NCBI GenBank assembly: GCA_937948705.1
Contig: CALECF010000068.1
Span: 1-32,872, forward strand
Direction: 5' to 3'
Length of the DNA: 32,872 nt
Origin: an uncultured Anaerosolibacter sp.
GTDB taxonomy: Bacteria; Bacillota_A; Clostridia; Peptostreptococcales; Thermotaleaceae
Position numbers and translations under genes: made by a program. The notes beneath the pieces were generated by a model. It searched no databases and had not been told where the DNA came from. It saw nothing but the letters and a program-made list of their open reading frames with translations. How positions within the stretch are numbered: position 1 is the first letter of the stretch; every line of letters starts with the position of its first letter. Below are positions 24,332 through 32,177 of the stretch, piece after piece.

Positions 24332-25009
24332 ATGTTTAGTACTTTAGATATTATCATTCGTCTTAGTCTTGCATGTTTTCTAGGTGGTTTAATCGGTATT
24401 GAAAGGGAAACTGTTAATCGTCCAGCGGGTTTTCGAACTCATATACTGGTTTGTATTGGTTCCACTTTAATCATGTTAGTCAACCTATACCTCTTTCACA
24501 GTTTCAGATCCTATGCAAATATTGATCCCGCAAGACTTGGCGCCCAGGTAATCAGCGGTATTGGTTTCCTCGGCGCTGGTACCATCATCAGAGATGGTTC
24601 ATCTGTTAAGGGTTTAACCACGGCTGCTGGATTATGGGCGGTGGCAGGTATTGGTATTGCCATCGGTAGTGGATTTTATATTGGCGCTATTGCAGCAACT
24701 GTCATTGTATTAATAACCCTCATCATTTTTTCTAAGGTTGAAAAAAGCTTCATCCCGCATCTTGATAACGGTAATTCAATTCATGTTATCTCCATTGATA
24801 AGCCAGGACAAATTGGAAAAATAGGCACTACCTTAGGTGAATTAAATGTTGCTATTAAAAATATTAATCTGTCCCCCATGGATGATGTTTTTATATCTAT
24901 CCATCTTCACCTATCCATACCGAGAAAAACCTCTAAATCTACGGTTATCGAGCATTTACTAAGTCTTGAAGGTGTCACCAATGTTGAACTGTCAAAAGGA
25001 ATATTATAA
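24332..25009 (+). CDS. mgtC: MgtC/SapB-family membrane protein
   Basis: A 225-residue protein. Four to five membrane helices in the first 140 residues include the family signatures GGLIGIERE...RPAGFRTH and GIGFLGAGTIIRD...VKGLTTAAGLWA. A soluble ACT-like C-terminal domain (about 145-225) follows. The start is the ATG at 24332 with AAAGGAGG 8 nt upstream; the frame extends farther up without a good site. Family members are linked to growth at low Mg2+ and modulate ATP synthase or Mg transport. The 3' end overlaps that of the convergent hydroxyacid dehydrogenase gene by 6 bp. Confidence 0.9.
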   Translation: MFSTLDIIIRLSLACFLGGLIGIERETVNRPAGFRTHILVCIGSTLIMLVNLYLFHSFRSYANIDPARLGAQVISGIGFLGAGTIIRDGSSVKGLTTAAGLWAVAGIGIAIGSGFYIGAIAATVIVLITLIIFSKVEKSFIPHLDNGNSIHVISIDKPGQIGKIGTTLGELNVAIKNINLSPMDDVFISIHLHLSIPRKTSKSTVIEHLLSLEGVTNVELSKGIL

Positions 25010-26005
25010 TTCCTCCTTTCTAGCTTTATGATCAAATATGTCAGGATTTATACAATTTTTGGGCATGACTCCTTGAAGAGCTTGAATGATATTTTCTACA
25101 GCCATCATTCCCATCTTTAATCTTGTTTCAATTGTAGCAGATCCAATATGTGGTACAATAATCACATTTTCTAATTCAGTCAACCCAGGTGCTAGTTTAG
25201 GTTCATTTTCATATACATCTAGACCTGCACCCCAAATCCGTTTCTCTTTCAGCGCATGTACTAGTGCATTTTCGTCAATCACCATTCCCCTTGATGTATT
25301 GATCAGAATTGCCGTCTTCTTCATCATATTTAACTCTCTATCTCCAATATAATGTCTTGTTGTTGGTGATAATGGCACATGAATAGAAATGAAGTCAGCC
25401 TCTCTCAATAGCGTTTCTTTATCTACAAATACTGCTCCCGCTTCTTCCTCGAACCCTTTATTTGGCTTTGTGCCTGTATACAAAATTTTCATGTCAAAGG
25501 CCTTTGCTTTCCTGCCAAAATTACTCCCGATTCGCCCTGCGCCAATAATCCCCAAAGTTTTCCCTGTAATATCTCTTCCTAACAATAGGGTTGGACTCCA
25601 AGAGGTGAATTTTCCTTCTCTTGTATATTGATGGCCTTCAGCGATTCTTCTTGCTACGGCAAACAGCAGGGCCCATGCCAAATCAGCAGTAGCATCATCT
25701 AATACCCCAGGAGTATTGGTAATGAAGATTCCTCTTTTTGAAGCTGCATCCACATCAATATTATTATACCCTACGGCATAGTTGGCAAAAACCTTACACT
25801 GATCGCCGGCGGCATTAAAAACTTCTTCATCAATGCTATTTGTTAATAAACACAATACCCCCTCCTTACCCTTGACACTTTCAAGCAATTCTTTTCGTGT
25901 CATCTCACGGTCATAGGGATTTATTTCTACGTCACAGTGCTGCTTTAGTCTTTCTATCGCATCTTCTGGTATTCTACGTGTTATAAGAACTTTAGGTTTA
26001 GACAA
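25004..26005 (-). CDS. D-2-hydroxyacid dehydrogenase (glyoxylate/hydroxypyruvate reductase type)
   Basis: A 333-residue NAD(P)-dependent enzyme. The dinucleotide motif GAGRIG (155-160), the catalytic Arg239 (INTSRG), Glu268 (DVYENEP) and His286 (VPHIGSA) are in place. The combination FANYAVGYNNIDV...NTPGVLDDATADLAWALL is typical of glyoxylate reductases or glycerate dehydrogenases. I chose the TTG start at 26005 with GGAGA about 7 nt before it; an ATG at 26041 adds 12 unmatched residues. It may recycle glyoxylate or hydroxypyruvate. The exact substrate is not decidable. Confidence 0.87.
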   Translation of the reverse strand: MSKPKVLITRRIPEDAIERLKQHCDVEINPYDREMTRKELLESVKGKEGVLCLLTNSIDEEVFNAAGDQCKVFANYAVGYNNIDVDAASKRGIFITNTPGVLDDATADLAWALLFAVARRIAEGHQYTREGKFTSWSPTLLLGRDITGKTLGIIGAGRIGSNFGRKAKAFDMKILYTGTKPNKGFEEEAGAVFVDKETLLREADFISIHVPLSPTTRHYIGDRELNMMKKTAILINTSRGMVIDENALVHALKEKRIWGAGLDVYENEPKLAPGLTELENVIIVPHIGSATIETRLKMGMMAVENIIQALQGVMPKNCINPDIFDHKARKEEL

Positions 26006-26065
26006 GATTTTCTCTCCTTCCAACATACCCACTTCATCCATAGAAATTCTTGGTTTATATAGTTT

Positions 26066-26096
26066 ATTATATCAAATTATTTGACCAATTATTGGT
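26066..26096 (-). promoter_or_regulatory. Promoter of the hydroxyacid dehydrogenase with overlapping dyad
   Basis: TATAAT on the minus strand at 26071-26066. A perfect dyad ACCAAT-N-ATTGGT (26084-26096) covers the expected -35 position (26089-26094), which is a common site for a repressor or a MerR/LysR-type regulator. The regulator is unknown. Confidence 0.45.
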
Positions 26097-26166
26097 TAGC
26101 TTACTATTTTCTAGCTTATATGGTTTAAAGTAAAAACTCGGCAAATGGTATAACTCCCTACAAAAA

Positions 26167-26186
26167 AAGAAGGCTTTCACCTTCCC
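26167..26186 (-). terminator. Intrinsic terminator of the 79-residue gene
   Basis: GGGAAGG, loop TGAAAG, CCTTCTT on the minus strand (7 bp with two G-U) followed by a T run. It ends the small-gene cluster. Confidence 0.7.
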
Positions 26187-26211
26187 TTACTTGAAATAGA
26201 TCGCTAAATTT

Positions 26212-26451
26212 TTAATATCGTGACTTCATGAGCAGCATATTATCTAAAGCATCTTCTGTACAGATCTCCTCATCAGAAAATAATTGTAGTAGCTGCAAAA
26301 GGTTCTCCCTCGTATAAGGAATGTGCCACTGCTTATACTTAGGCACCCAATAACTCCCCTGGATCGTTTTTATTTTCTTGATACGATCTGCTGCATATGC
26401 AAAACTAACATACAACACCCGCTCACTCTCTCTTCCAATTTGTATAGACAT
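26212..26451 (-). CDS. Stand-alone HARP/recombinase-N-terminus-like small protein
   Basis: A 79-residue soluble protein. The central pattern, a strand with VSF, then IKKIKTIQGSYWVPKYKQWHIPY and a short helix, resembles the W-x-P-x-x-x-x-W-x-I-P module found in HARP domains of annealing helicases and at the N-terminus of some tyrosine recombinases. Here the protein ends where a recombinase core would start, and no recombinase follows. GGAGG lies a few nt before the ATG. It may be a stand-alone nucleic-acid binder or a remnant; the relation is by eye. Confidence 0.55.
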   Translation of the reverse strand: MSIQIGRESERVLYVSFAYAADRIKKIKTIQGSYWVPKYKQWHIPYTRENLLQLLQLFSDEEICTEDALDNMLLMKSRY

Positions 26452-26481
26452 ATCTGTCCTCCATCATATAATGATTAAACC

Positions 26482-26682
26482 CTACCTAGTTTTATCTTCT
26501 TTTGGTATATATTGGTCGCATTTCCTTCCAACAGATTGCAAAACCACATGAGAAGGCAATTGCTTAGATTTGATTTGATACAATTTGCAACCATAAGGAA
26601 ACGTCACATCCCAGGTGACATAATAAAATTTACAACCAGCACAATGAATCCTGTCCATGTCAGATTCTTTTCCACCCTTCAT
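26482..26682 (-). CDS. Small Cys-rich protein, unknown
   Basis: A 66-residue protein with HCAGCKFYYVTWDVTFPYGC followed by a KSKQLPSHVVLQS segment and a final Cys in GRKCDQY. The four Cys (CxxC, GC, C) are arranged as in a small recurring family sometimes labelled uracil-DNA-glycosylase-like, without glycosylase motifs. It could bind zinc or an Fe-S cluster. The start overlaps the stop of the upstream gene by 4 bp (ATGA); another in-frame ATG at 26658 begins just before the Cys motif. Function unknown. Confidence 0.6.
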   Translation of the reverse strand: MKGGKESDMDRIHCAGCKFYYVTWDVTFPYGCKLYQIKSKQLPSHVVLQSVGRKCDQYIPKEDKTR

Positions 26683-26843
26683 TTTTTTAGTATATCCTTA
26701 ATAGCCTTAGCAAGGGCATCATCAGAAACCTTTGCAATCTTATCGTTCTGCTTTCGATATACAATCTCCTGAGTGTTCTTCGTGTCATTCATTGCTATTT
26801 TCTTTTCTTGTTTTTCTTTTTTTCCAAACAAAGATTTAAACAT
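26679..26843 (-). CDS. Small basic protein, unknown
   Basis: A 54-residue, Lys-rich protein starting MFKSLFGKKEKQEKK and ending with helix DDALAKAIKDILKK. I chose the ATG at 26843 (AGGTGAT upstream); the longer frame to 26951 runs through the yebC terminator hairpin. It overlaps the next Cys-rich gene by 4 bp, so the two are probably co-translated. No family recognised. Confidence 0.55.
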   Translation of the reverse strand: MFKSLFGKKEKQEKKIAMNDTKNTQEIVYRKQNDKIAKVSDDALAKAIKDILKK

Positions 26844-26899
26844 CTTCAATATCACCTCACATTGTTTCACTTCGTTTATTCCACAGATAAATGAACAAA

Positions 26900-26946
26900 A
26901 GACACTCTTATACCCTAGCCTTTCTTTTGAAGGTATAAAAGTGTCT
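26900..26946 (-). terminator. Intrinsic terminator of yebC
   Basis: Arms 26900-26914 and 26932-26946 form a 15-bp stem with one mismatch; on the minus strand it is followed by TTTTG. It lies 27 bp after the yebC stop. Confidence 0.7.
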
Positions 26947-26973
26947 ATCAAGTCCTAGTTCCGGAGTAATTAT

Positions 26974-27696
26974 TTATTCTTCCATTTCCCAGTTATGGAA
27001 TACCTCTTGGATATCATCATCATCCTCAAGCATGTCAACCAATCTGTTCATGAACTTAATATGTTCTGCATCTGTCAGTTTCACAGTAGTTTGAGGTATC
27101 ATGGCTACGTCTGCAGAAACAAATGTATATCCTTTCTCTGCTAAAGCATCTCTTACAGCATACAGGTCTTCTGGAGAAGTAATGATGATATAGCCCCCAT
27201 CCTCAGAAACAAAATCCTCTGCTCCTGCCTCTAAAGCCTGCTCCATCAACTCATCATCATTGATTTTACCATCAACCTCAATGATGATTTGTCCTTTTCT
27301 ATCGAACATAAAACCAACACACCCAGTTGTCCCAAGGTTTCCACCATTTTTGTCAAAATAGTATCTCATATTGGCACCTGTTCTATTTCTGTTGTCCGTT
27401 AGAGTTTCCACAATGACGGCAATCCCATTGGGGCCATATCCTTCATACACAATGCTTTCAAAGTTGGCACCGTCTAATCCGCCCTCACCCTTTTTAATGG
27501 CTCTCTCTATATTATCATTTGGCATATTAATGCCCTTTGCTTTATCAATGGCAGTCTTTAGTGCTGCATTATATTCGGAATCAGCACCACCTTGTCTTGC
27601 TGCTACGGTGATTAGTCTTGCATATTTGGTAAATATCTTTGCTCTCTTCGCATCCTGTTTTTCTTTTCGATTGGCTATTGTACCGTGTCTTCCCAT
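26974..27696 (-). CDS. YebC/PmpR-family protein
   Basis: A 240-residue cytoplasmic protein with the family hallmarks: [11 protein letters not shown] start, [35 protein letters not shown] and [23 protein letters not shown]. The acidic C-terminus [15 protein letters not shown] is usual. Members were described as DNA-binding regulators and more recently as ribosome-linked factors; which applies here is unknown. AGGAG precedes the ATG. Confidence 0.93.
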   Translation of the reverse strand: MGRHGTIANRKEKQDAKRAKIFTKYARLITVAARQGGADSEYNAALKTAIDKAKGINMPNDNIERAIKKGEGGLDGANFESIVYEGYGPNGIAVIVETLTDNRNRTGANMRYYFDKNGGNLGTTGCVGFMFDRKGQIIIEVDGKINDDELMEQALEAGAEDFVSEDGGYIIITSPEDLYAVRDALAEKGYTFVSADVAMIPQTTVKLTDAEHIKFMNRLVDMLEDDDDIQEVFHNWEMEE

Positions 27697-27737
27697 ATTT
27701 CCACTCCTTGTTCTTAAAAGCTTATTAAATCATTGTC

Positions 27738-27766
27738 ATTTTACCATAAAATTTGGTACAAGTAAA
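27738..27766 (-). promoter_or_regulatory. Probable promoter of yebC
   Basis: TTTACT (27766-27761), 17-nt spacer, TAAAAT (27743-27738) on the minus strand, about 42 bp before the ATG. Confidence 0.5.
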
Positions 27767-27779
27767 CAGAGGATGGGGT

Positions 27780-29015
27780 TCACTTCTTTCTGCTAAGAAG
27801 TATATGAACGGTAGGATCATTGAATAACTTTTCTGCCACTTGATGGATTTCATCCCCATGGATGTATTCTAGTTCCTTCATATCTTCAATAAAAGCATCA
27901 ATTCTTTTGTCCGAGATTTTCTGATGAAGCACATAGTTACCTAAGCTCTCCGAATTCTCCAAAATAGATGCCACAGCTGTTTTAAGAACCTTTTTCATAA
28001 GATGAACCGTTCTCTCATCAAAACTGATCTCCCTACTCTTAATCTTCTCTATGCAATCATCAATTGCATCTCGTGCTTCCTGAATATCCTCTTCACTTAC
28101 TGCTGTGTAAATATATAATGCTTTTATGGCCTCAGTCGTATTGATCTCTGAATAAATATCGTATGAAAGTCCTTTTTCCTCTCTTAATGCCTGAAAAAGA
28201 ATAGAGTTAGCACTTTCACCTAGCTTATAGTTTAAAATTTCTAATGCAAGTTCTTCTCTTCTGGAGAATTCGTGGAAAGTATACAAATAAATGAGGGTAC
28301 TCTGTTCAATGTTTGCCTTGTAAGATGTCTTTACAACCCTCCTATTTCTTTCAACCGCTACATTTTTAGGAGCCTTTTCCATTGGTACCCATTGAGCAAA
28401 ATGGCTTTCTATCATTGCCTTAACTTCTTCATGGGATAACGACGAAACGATGGTAATGATACATTGATTAGGGATATAATGTGTGTGATAAAACTTTTCT
28501 AGCTGTGCTTTTGAAAAAATCTTGATCGTTTTCTCACTTCCTATGACATCATGTCGTAGAGGCCCTTTCATAAAAGCTGCCTCATTGGTTTTTCTATAGC
28601 TGTATTGCTCCACGTCATCTAGGTCTGTCTTTACTTCTGCTAAAATTACTTTCCGTTCCTTTTCAATCTCTTCCTCTGGGAATGTAGAATTTATCATCAT
28701 ATCTGAAAGTAATTCTATAGATGTACCCAATTCATCAGTAAGGGCAGATATTGAAAAAACCGTAGATGTATAGTCCGTATATGCGTTATAAGAGCCAGCC
28801 CTCTCTTCCAAATCTTGATTAATTTGATGATTATCTCTTTTTTTCGTTCCTTTAAACAACATATGCTCAACAAAATGGCAGATACCCTTCTCGTCCTTTT
28901 TTTCAAACATGGCACCCATCTTAAATCCGATGTGCAATGAGGCGATTTGCGTCTCTTTACATATTGTAATTAACTCTATTCCATTATCTAATTTAAATTC
29001 TTTGCTATTAAACAC
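27780..29015 (-). CDS. M16-family zinc peptidase
   Basis: A 411-residue protein with the inverted zinc motif HFVEH (47-51) and the downstream ERKVILAEVKTD that supplies the third ligand, plus the C-terminal M16 half with LREEKGLSYDIYSE. The length fits single-chain bacterial processing peptidase-like proteins (YmxG/PqqL-type). I chose the GTG at 29015 with AAAGGA 8 nt upstream; the ATG at 29024 directly abuts that site and is the alternative. No signal peptide. In many Firmicutes such a gene lies near pnp/rpsO or dut; here it precedes yebC. Confidence 0.88.
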   Translation of the reverse strand: MFNSKEFKLDNGIELITICKETQIASLHIGFKMGAMFEKKDEKGICHFVEHMLFKGTKKRDNHQINQDLEERAGSYNAYTDYTSTVFSISALTDELGTSIELLSDMMINSTFPEEEIEKERKVILAEVKTDLDDVEQYSYRKTNEAAFMKGPLRHDVIGSEKTIKIFSKAQLEKFYHTHYIPNQCIITIVSSLSHEEVKAMIESHFAQWVPMEKAPKNVAVERNRRVVKTSYKANIEQSTLIYLYTFHEFSRREELALEILNYKLGESANSILFQALREEKGLSYDIYSEINTTEAIKALYIYTAVSEEDIQEARDAIDDCIEKIKSREISFDERTVHLMKKVLKTAVASILENSESLGNYVLHQKISDKRIDAFIEDMKELEYIHGDEIHQVAEKLFNDPTVHILLSRKK

Positions 29016-29072
29016 CTGTACCATCCTTTACCACATAGTCTATTTAACACTCATTCACTATATCTATACATC

Positions 29073-29078
29073 ATTATA
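29073..29078 (-). promoter_or_regulatory. Possible -10 element of the M16 peptidase gene
   Basis: TATAAT on the minus strand, about 58 bp before the start. The -35 is weak. Confidence 0.4.
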
Positions 29079-29197
29079 CTCGATTTCAAATAAAATAAAA
29101 ACCGCATGATTCATCACAGCAAAAACTTTTCAGAATCTTTATTAGCACTTTAGATGAGTATATTTATTGTATTACCTTCCCATTAAAATTTATGTAG

Positions 29198-29227
29198 TTA
29201 CATTTTATATAGTAGTTGTAATATACT
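29198..29227 (+). promoter_or_regulatory. Possible promoter of the DUF3810 gene
   Basis: TTACAT (29198-29203), 18-nt spacer, TATACT (29222-29227), 37 bp before the ATG. Tentative. Confidence 0.4.
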
Positions 29228-29264
29228 ATTGATAATAAAAGAATTCTTAAGGATTAGGTGAGTT

Positions 29265-30356
29265 ATGAAAAAAATGAGTCGATTGAATTCTAAGTTTGCA
29301 TTGTTACTTCCCTTTACCATTGGCATTTCATATATGGCATCGGTTTTTCCCGCGATCACCGAGACTGTTTATTCTACAAAGCTATATCGTTTGTTAGGAC
29401 CAATACTAAGCAGATTAACTGGTCTTTTTCCTTTTTCATTGGCCGAACTTGTGGTCATTTTAGTCATTCTATTGATATTCGTCGCAGTCATTTCATTTTT
29501 GCGTGAACTTATTTATAGGAACCGACAACGCTCAAAGATAGTTTCCAATTACCTAAAAACCGCTCTCCTTTTGCTTAGTTTTACATACTTTGTCTTTATC
29601 TTTATTTGGGGTTTGAATTATCATCGTATGCCCTTTTCATATATTGTTAACCTTGATATAAGGCCTTCCTCTATAAAAGAATTGAGTGCCCTTTGTGCCG
29701 ACCTTATAGAGAGAGGAAATACGTTGCGGGATGCCGTTGTTGAAGATAAAGATGGTGTTATGCAGTTACCGAAAGGCAAGTCAGATATGCTTTTGAGAGC
29801 TCAGCTAGGCTATACAAAGGCATCTAAAGATATTCGAGCCCTAGGTGGTACATACGGACGTCCAAAAGGCGTCATATTTTCAAAAACCATGTCCTATATG
29901 GGCATATCGGGCATTTATTTCCCCTTTACTGCTGAAGCAAATGTAAACATAGATATCCCTGATGCCATGCTTCCTAGCACGACTTGTCATGAAATGGCTC
30001 ATCAACGAGGCTTTGCCCGGGAAGATGAAGCAAACTATATTGCATACCTGACATCAACAATTCATCCAGATGCGGATTTTCAATACTCAGGTGTTCTTTT
30101 AGCTCTTCTTCACTCCATGAATGCCCTGTATACCCACGATCCTGATGGATATATCCGACTTAAAGCATTGTATAGCAAGGGTCTCCAGCGTGACTTAGGA
30201 GATCTTAGCGCCTATTGGAAACAATATGAAGGACCCATTGAAAGAGCTACTACCAAAGTAAATGACGCATATTTAAAATCAAACATGCAGGAGGATGGGG
30301 TTCATAGTTATGGTCGAATGGTAGATCTACTTCTGGCTGAGCATAGATCAAAATAA
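29265..30356 (+). CDS. DUF3810-type putative membrane zinc protease
   Basis: A 363-residue protein with three N-terminal membrane helices (about 12-30, 60-80, 98-116), then a soluble domain. HEMAH (242-246) followed by REDEANYIAYL has the layout of an HExxH metalloprotease with a downstream Glu ligand, as in DUF3810 proteins. AGGTGAG is 5 nt upstream of the ATG. Physiological substrate and even activity are unknown. It is monocistronic and divergent from the M16 peptidase gene. Confidence 0.82.
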   Translation: MKKMSRLNSKFALLLPFTIGISYMASVFPAITETVYSTKLYRLLGPILSRLTGLFPFSLAELVVILVILLIFVAVISFLRELIYRNRQRSKIVSNYLKTALLLLSFTYFVFIFIWGLNYHRMPFSYIVNLDIRPSSIKELSALCADLIERGNTLRDAVVEDKDGVMQLPKGKSDMLLRAQLGYTKASKDIRALGGTYGRPKGVIFSKTMSYMGISGIYFPFTAEANVNIDIPDAMLPSTTCHEMAHQRGFAREDEANYIAYLTSTIHPDADFQYSGVLLALLHSMNALYTHDPDGYIRLKALYSKGLQRDLGDLSAYWKQYEGPIERATTKVNDAYLKSNMQEDGVHSYGRMVDLLLAEHRSK

Positions 30357-30374
30357 TCATAAACCAATAGAAAA

Positions 30375-30403
30375 CAAAAAGGCCCTTTCAAAAGTGTCTT
30401 TTC
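30375..30403 (-). terminator. Imperfect terminator-like hairpin between convergent genes
   Basis: On the minus strand AAAAGACACTTT pairs with AAGGGCCTTTT with two mismatches, followed by a T-rich tail. It would end the NlpC/P60 operon. Weak. Confidence 0.45.
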
Positions 30404-30409
30404 CTCAAA

Positions 30410-31234
30410 CTAGAATATAGTGCCAATGCCAGTGATGGTTTTCTCCAAATCCTCCCGATAATCATCATGATCTGGGTTTAGGCTGTTAATCAACACTTTA
30501 CCTTCCCGTCCGGTTGCGTGAACATAACGATCTTGGCCCATATACATAGCTACATGCCCAGGGAAAAATAATAAATCGCCAGGCTTTATCGCTTCTCTCT
30601 CAATTCCCTTCATATACTCATCCTTCAGAACAGCATCACGATAGATGACTATCCCATTCAACATATACGCCATGGAGCATAATCCTGAACAATCTATCCC
30701 CATCGGGCTCTTCCCACCCCATCGGTATTGAGTCCCAATATACGATAGTGCTGTATCAACCAGCTTACTTCGTAGTACATCCTCTTGCTTATCTACTTGG
30801 TACTGCTCCATCTTCTTTATAAATGATTTTCTTATCCACCCTTTTTCCCCTTGGGGAAGATTAATTTGAATCCAATCACCTTCAATTTCTCCACTGATGC
30901 CTACGAATGCACCTCTTGTTAACAAGGCGATTGAATAGCTTGCATATTTAGGTGCAGCCATAACATCTACCATAGGATGTATGATGACATAATCAGCTTC
31001 CTCTTTCCATTTCAATGTATCGCTTGAACCGATGTGTAAATGGTGTTTTTGCATATATCCATGGTATCCGTAATGGGTCTCAATATAAACCCATTCGTCG
31101 TTTTCTTCCTGCAGGATCTTGACCACCATGCCATAAAGGCCTTCATCAGCTAATTCACTCTCAACATGGGGATTTTTCATAATTGGAACTACTGTACTTT
31201 TCAAAATCGCCCACTCATTTAACACACTATGCAT
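30410..31234 (-). CDS. YkfC-like NlpC/P60 peptidase with SH3b domains
   Basis: A 274-residue protein: two SH3b-like domains (about 8-68 and 80-140) and a C40 NlpC/P60 catalytic domain (about 155-270). Catalytic Cys182 lies in GIDCSGL, His227 in FFPGHVAMY and a third polar residue near His239 (YVHATG). RWGGKSPMGIDCSG and MLNGIVIYRDA closely match gamma-D-Glu-L-diamino-acid endopeptidases of the YkfC type, which cut murein peptides released during recycling. No signal peptide is visible, so it is probably cytosolic. The ATG at 31234 has AGGAGG 8 nt upstream. It lies 13 bp after the serine hydrolase gene in the same operon. Confidence 0.88.
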   Translation of the reverse strand: MHSVLNEWAILKSTVVPIMKNPHVESELADEGLYGMVVKILQEENDEWVYIETHYGYHGYMQKHHLHIGSSDTLKWKEEADYVIIHPMVDVMAAPKYASYSIALLTRGAFVGISGEIEGDWIQINLPQGEKGWIRKSFIKKMEQYQVDKQEDVLRSKLVDTALSYIGTQYRWGGKSPMGIDCSGLCSMAYMLNGIVIYRDAVLKDEYMKGIEREAIKPGDLLFFPGHVAMYMGQDRYVHATGREGKVLINSLNPDHDDYREDLEKTITGIGTIF

Positions 31235-31247
31235 CGGACATTCCTCC

Positions 31248-32036
31248 TTAGAATCCAAATGTTTCGTTCATTTGAAGATAGTCATAAACACACTTTGATA
31301 CCTTCCCTATGACCTGTTTTGCAACCAGGTTGTTCTCAGTCTCAGTCACAAATACCCCCAAAAGATATGTATGCATGGGGAGATAGAAAATTCCAATATC
31401 ATGGTTTAAGTTCAAAAGATCCCCCGTCTTATGGGCAATAATCAGATCCTCTGGTAAATACCTTTTCAACATTTCCAGATCTTTTTGTCTTTTCATGATA
31501 TCCAACATTAGTTCACAAAGCTCTGGATTTAATATCTTCTTTCTATAAATGCTTTCTAATAAGAATGCCATATCCTTAGGACTTGTTTTATTCTGTTGTC
31601 CCCTCTTTACAGCCTCGGTATCCATCATTTTCCGTTCTAATGATGTTTTTTCTAATCCTAGTCCCCATGCCAATTCATTAATGCGATCAAAGCCGAGTAG
31701 GTCAATAAGAACATTGGTAGCAGTATTATCACTGACAACGATCATCAATGTTATTAGATCCAAAAAAGCATACTCTTGGGTCTTTAGATCTGATAAAATG
31801 CTATAGGCTACTCTGTCCTGGGGTTTTATCACAATCTTCTGATTGAAATCAAATCGCCCTTCATTTACTTGTTTCATGGCTTCTACCATAATAAGTATTT
31901 TTATAATACTTGCTGAAGGAATTTGATCATCCTCCGATAGTTCATATATCCATCGATTCTTCCGTAAATCTTTTAAAACAATTGAGACTGTTCCCTCTAT
32001 CCCTTGAACACATCTCTCTATTTCCTGTCGTAACAT
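31248..32036 (-). CDS. Beta-lactamase-fold serine hydrolase, no signal peptide
   Basis: A 262-residue protein of the class A beta-lactamase fold. S43-I-I-K46 (SASIIKIL), S102-D-N (VSDNTATN) and K203-T-G (AHKTGDL) are the three active-site motifs. The omega loop Glu and ExxLN pattern of true class A enzymes is not obvious (MDTEAVKRG). No signal peptide, so a cytosolic hydrolase or peptidase acting on peptide or muropeptide substrates is more likely than antibiotic resistance. It is followed by the YkfC-like peptidase and preceded by an amino acid permease gene that has its own terminator. Confidence 0.82.
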   Translation of the reverse strand: MLRQEIERCVQGIEGTVSIVLKDLRKNRWIYELSEDDQIPSASIIKILIMVEAMKQVNEGRFDFNQKIVIKPQDRVAYSILSDLKTQEYAFLDLITLMIVVSDNTATNVLIDLLGFDRINELAWGLGLEKTSLERKMMDTEAVKRGQQNKTSPKDMAFLLESIYRKKILNPELCELMLDIMKRQKDLEMLKRYLPEDLIIAHKTGDLLNLNHDIGIFYLPMHTYLLGVFVTETENNLVAKQVIGKVSKCVYDYLQMNETFGF

Positions 32037-32126
32037 TCATCGACTCCCCCCTACTGTCATGTCTTATCAAGCTTTCTCCTGTTCCCATCTATTTATTTCT
32101 ATATAAGTCCCTGTGTTCCTGCAAAA

Positions 32127-32166
32127 AAATGTCCTATGATTTTTTTTCTTTCATCATAGGACATTT
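32127..32166 (-). terminator. Intrinsic terminator of the amino acid permease gene
   Basis: Arms 32127-32140 and 32153-32166 are perfect 14-bp complements with a 12-nt loop; on the minus strand the hairpin runs into a T run. Confidence 0.85.
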
Positions 32167-32177
32167 CTGAGTGATGT

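Noticed and set aside
27371..27796. Plus-strand frame of 141 codons over yebC
   Set aside because: Shadow of the well-conserved yebC gene; no recognisable product.
31248..32036. Antibiotic-resistance class A beta-lactamase
   Set aside because: The catalytic triads are present, but there is no signal peptide and no clear ExxLN omega-loop motif, and the neighbours point to peptide metabolism.
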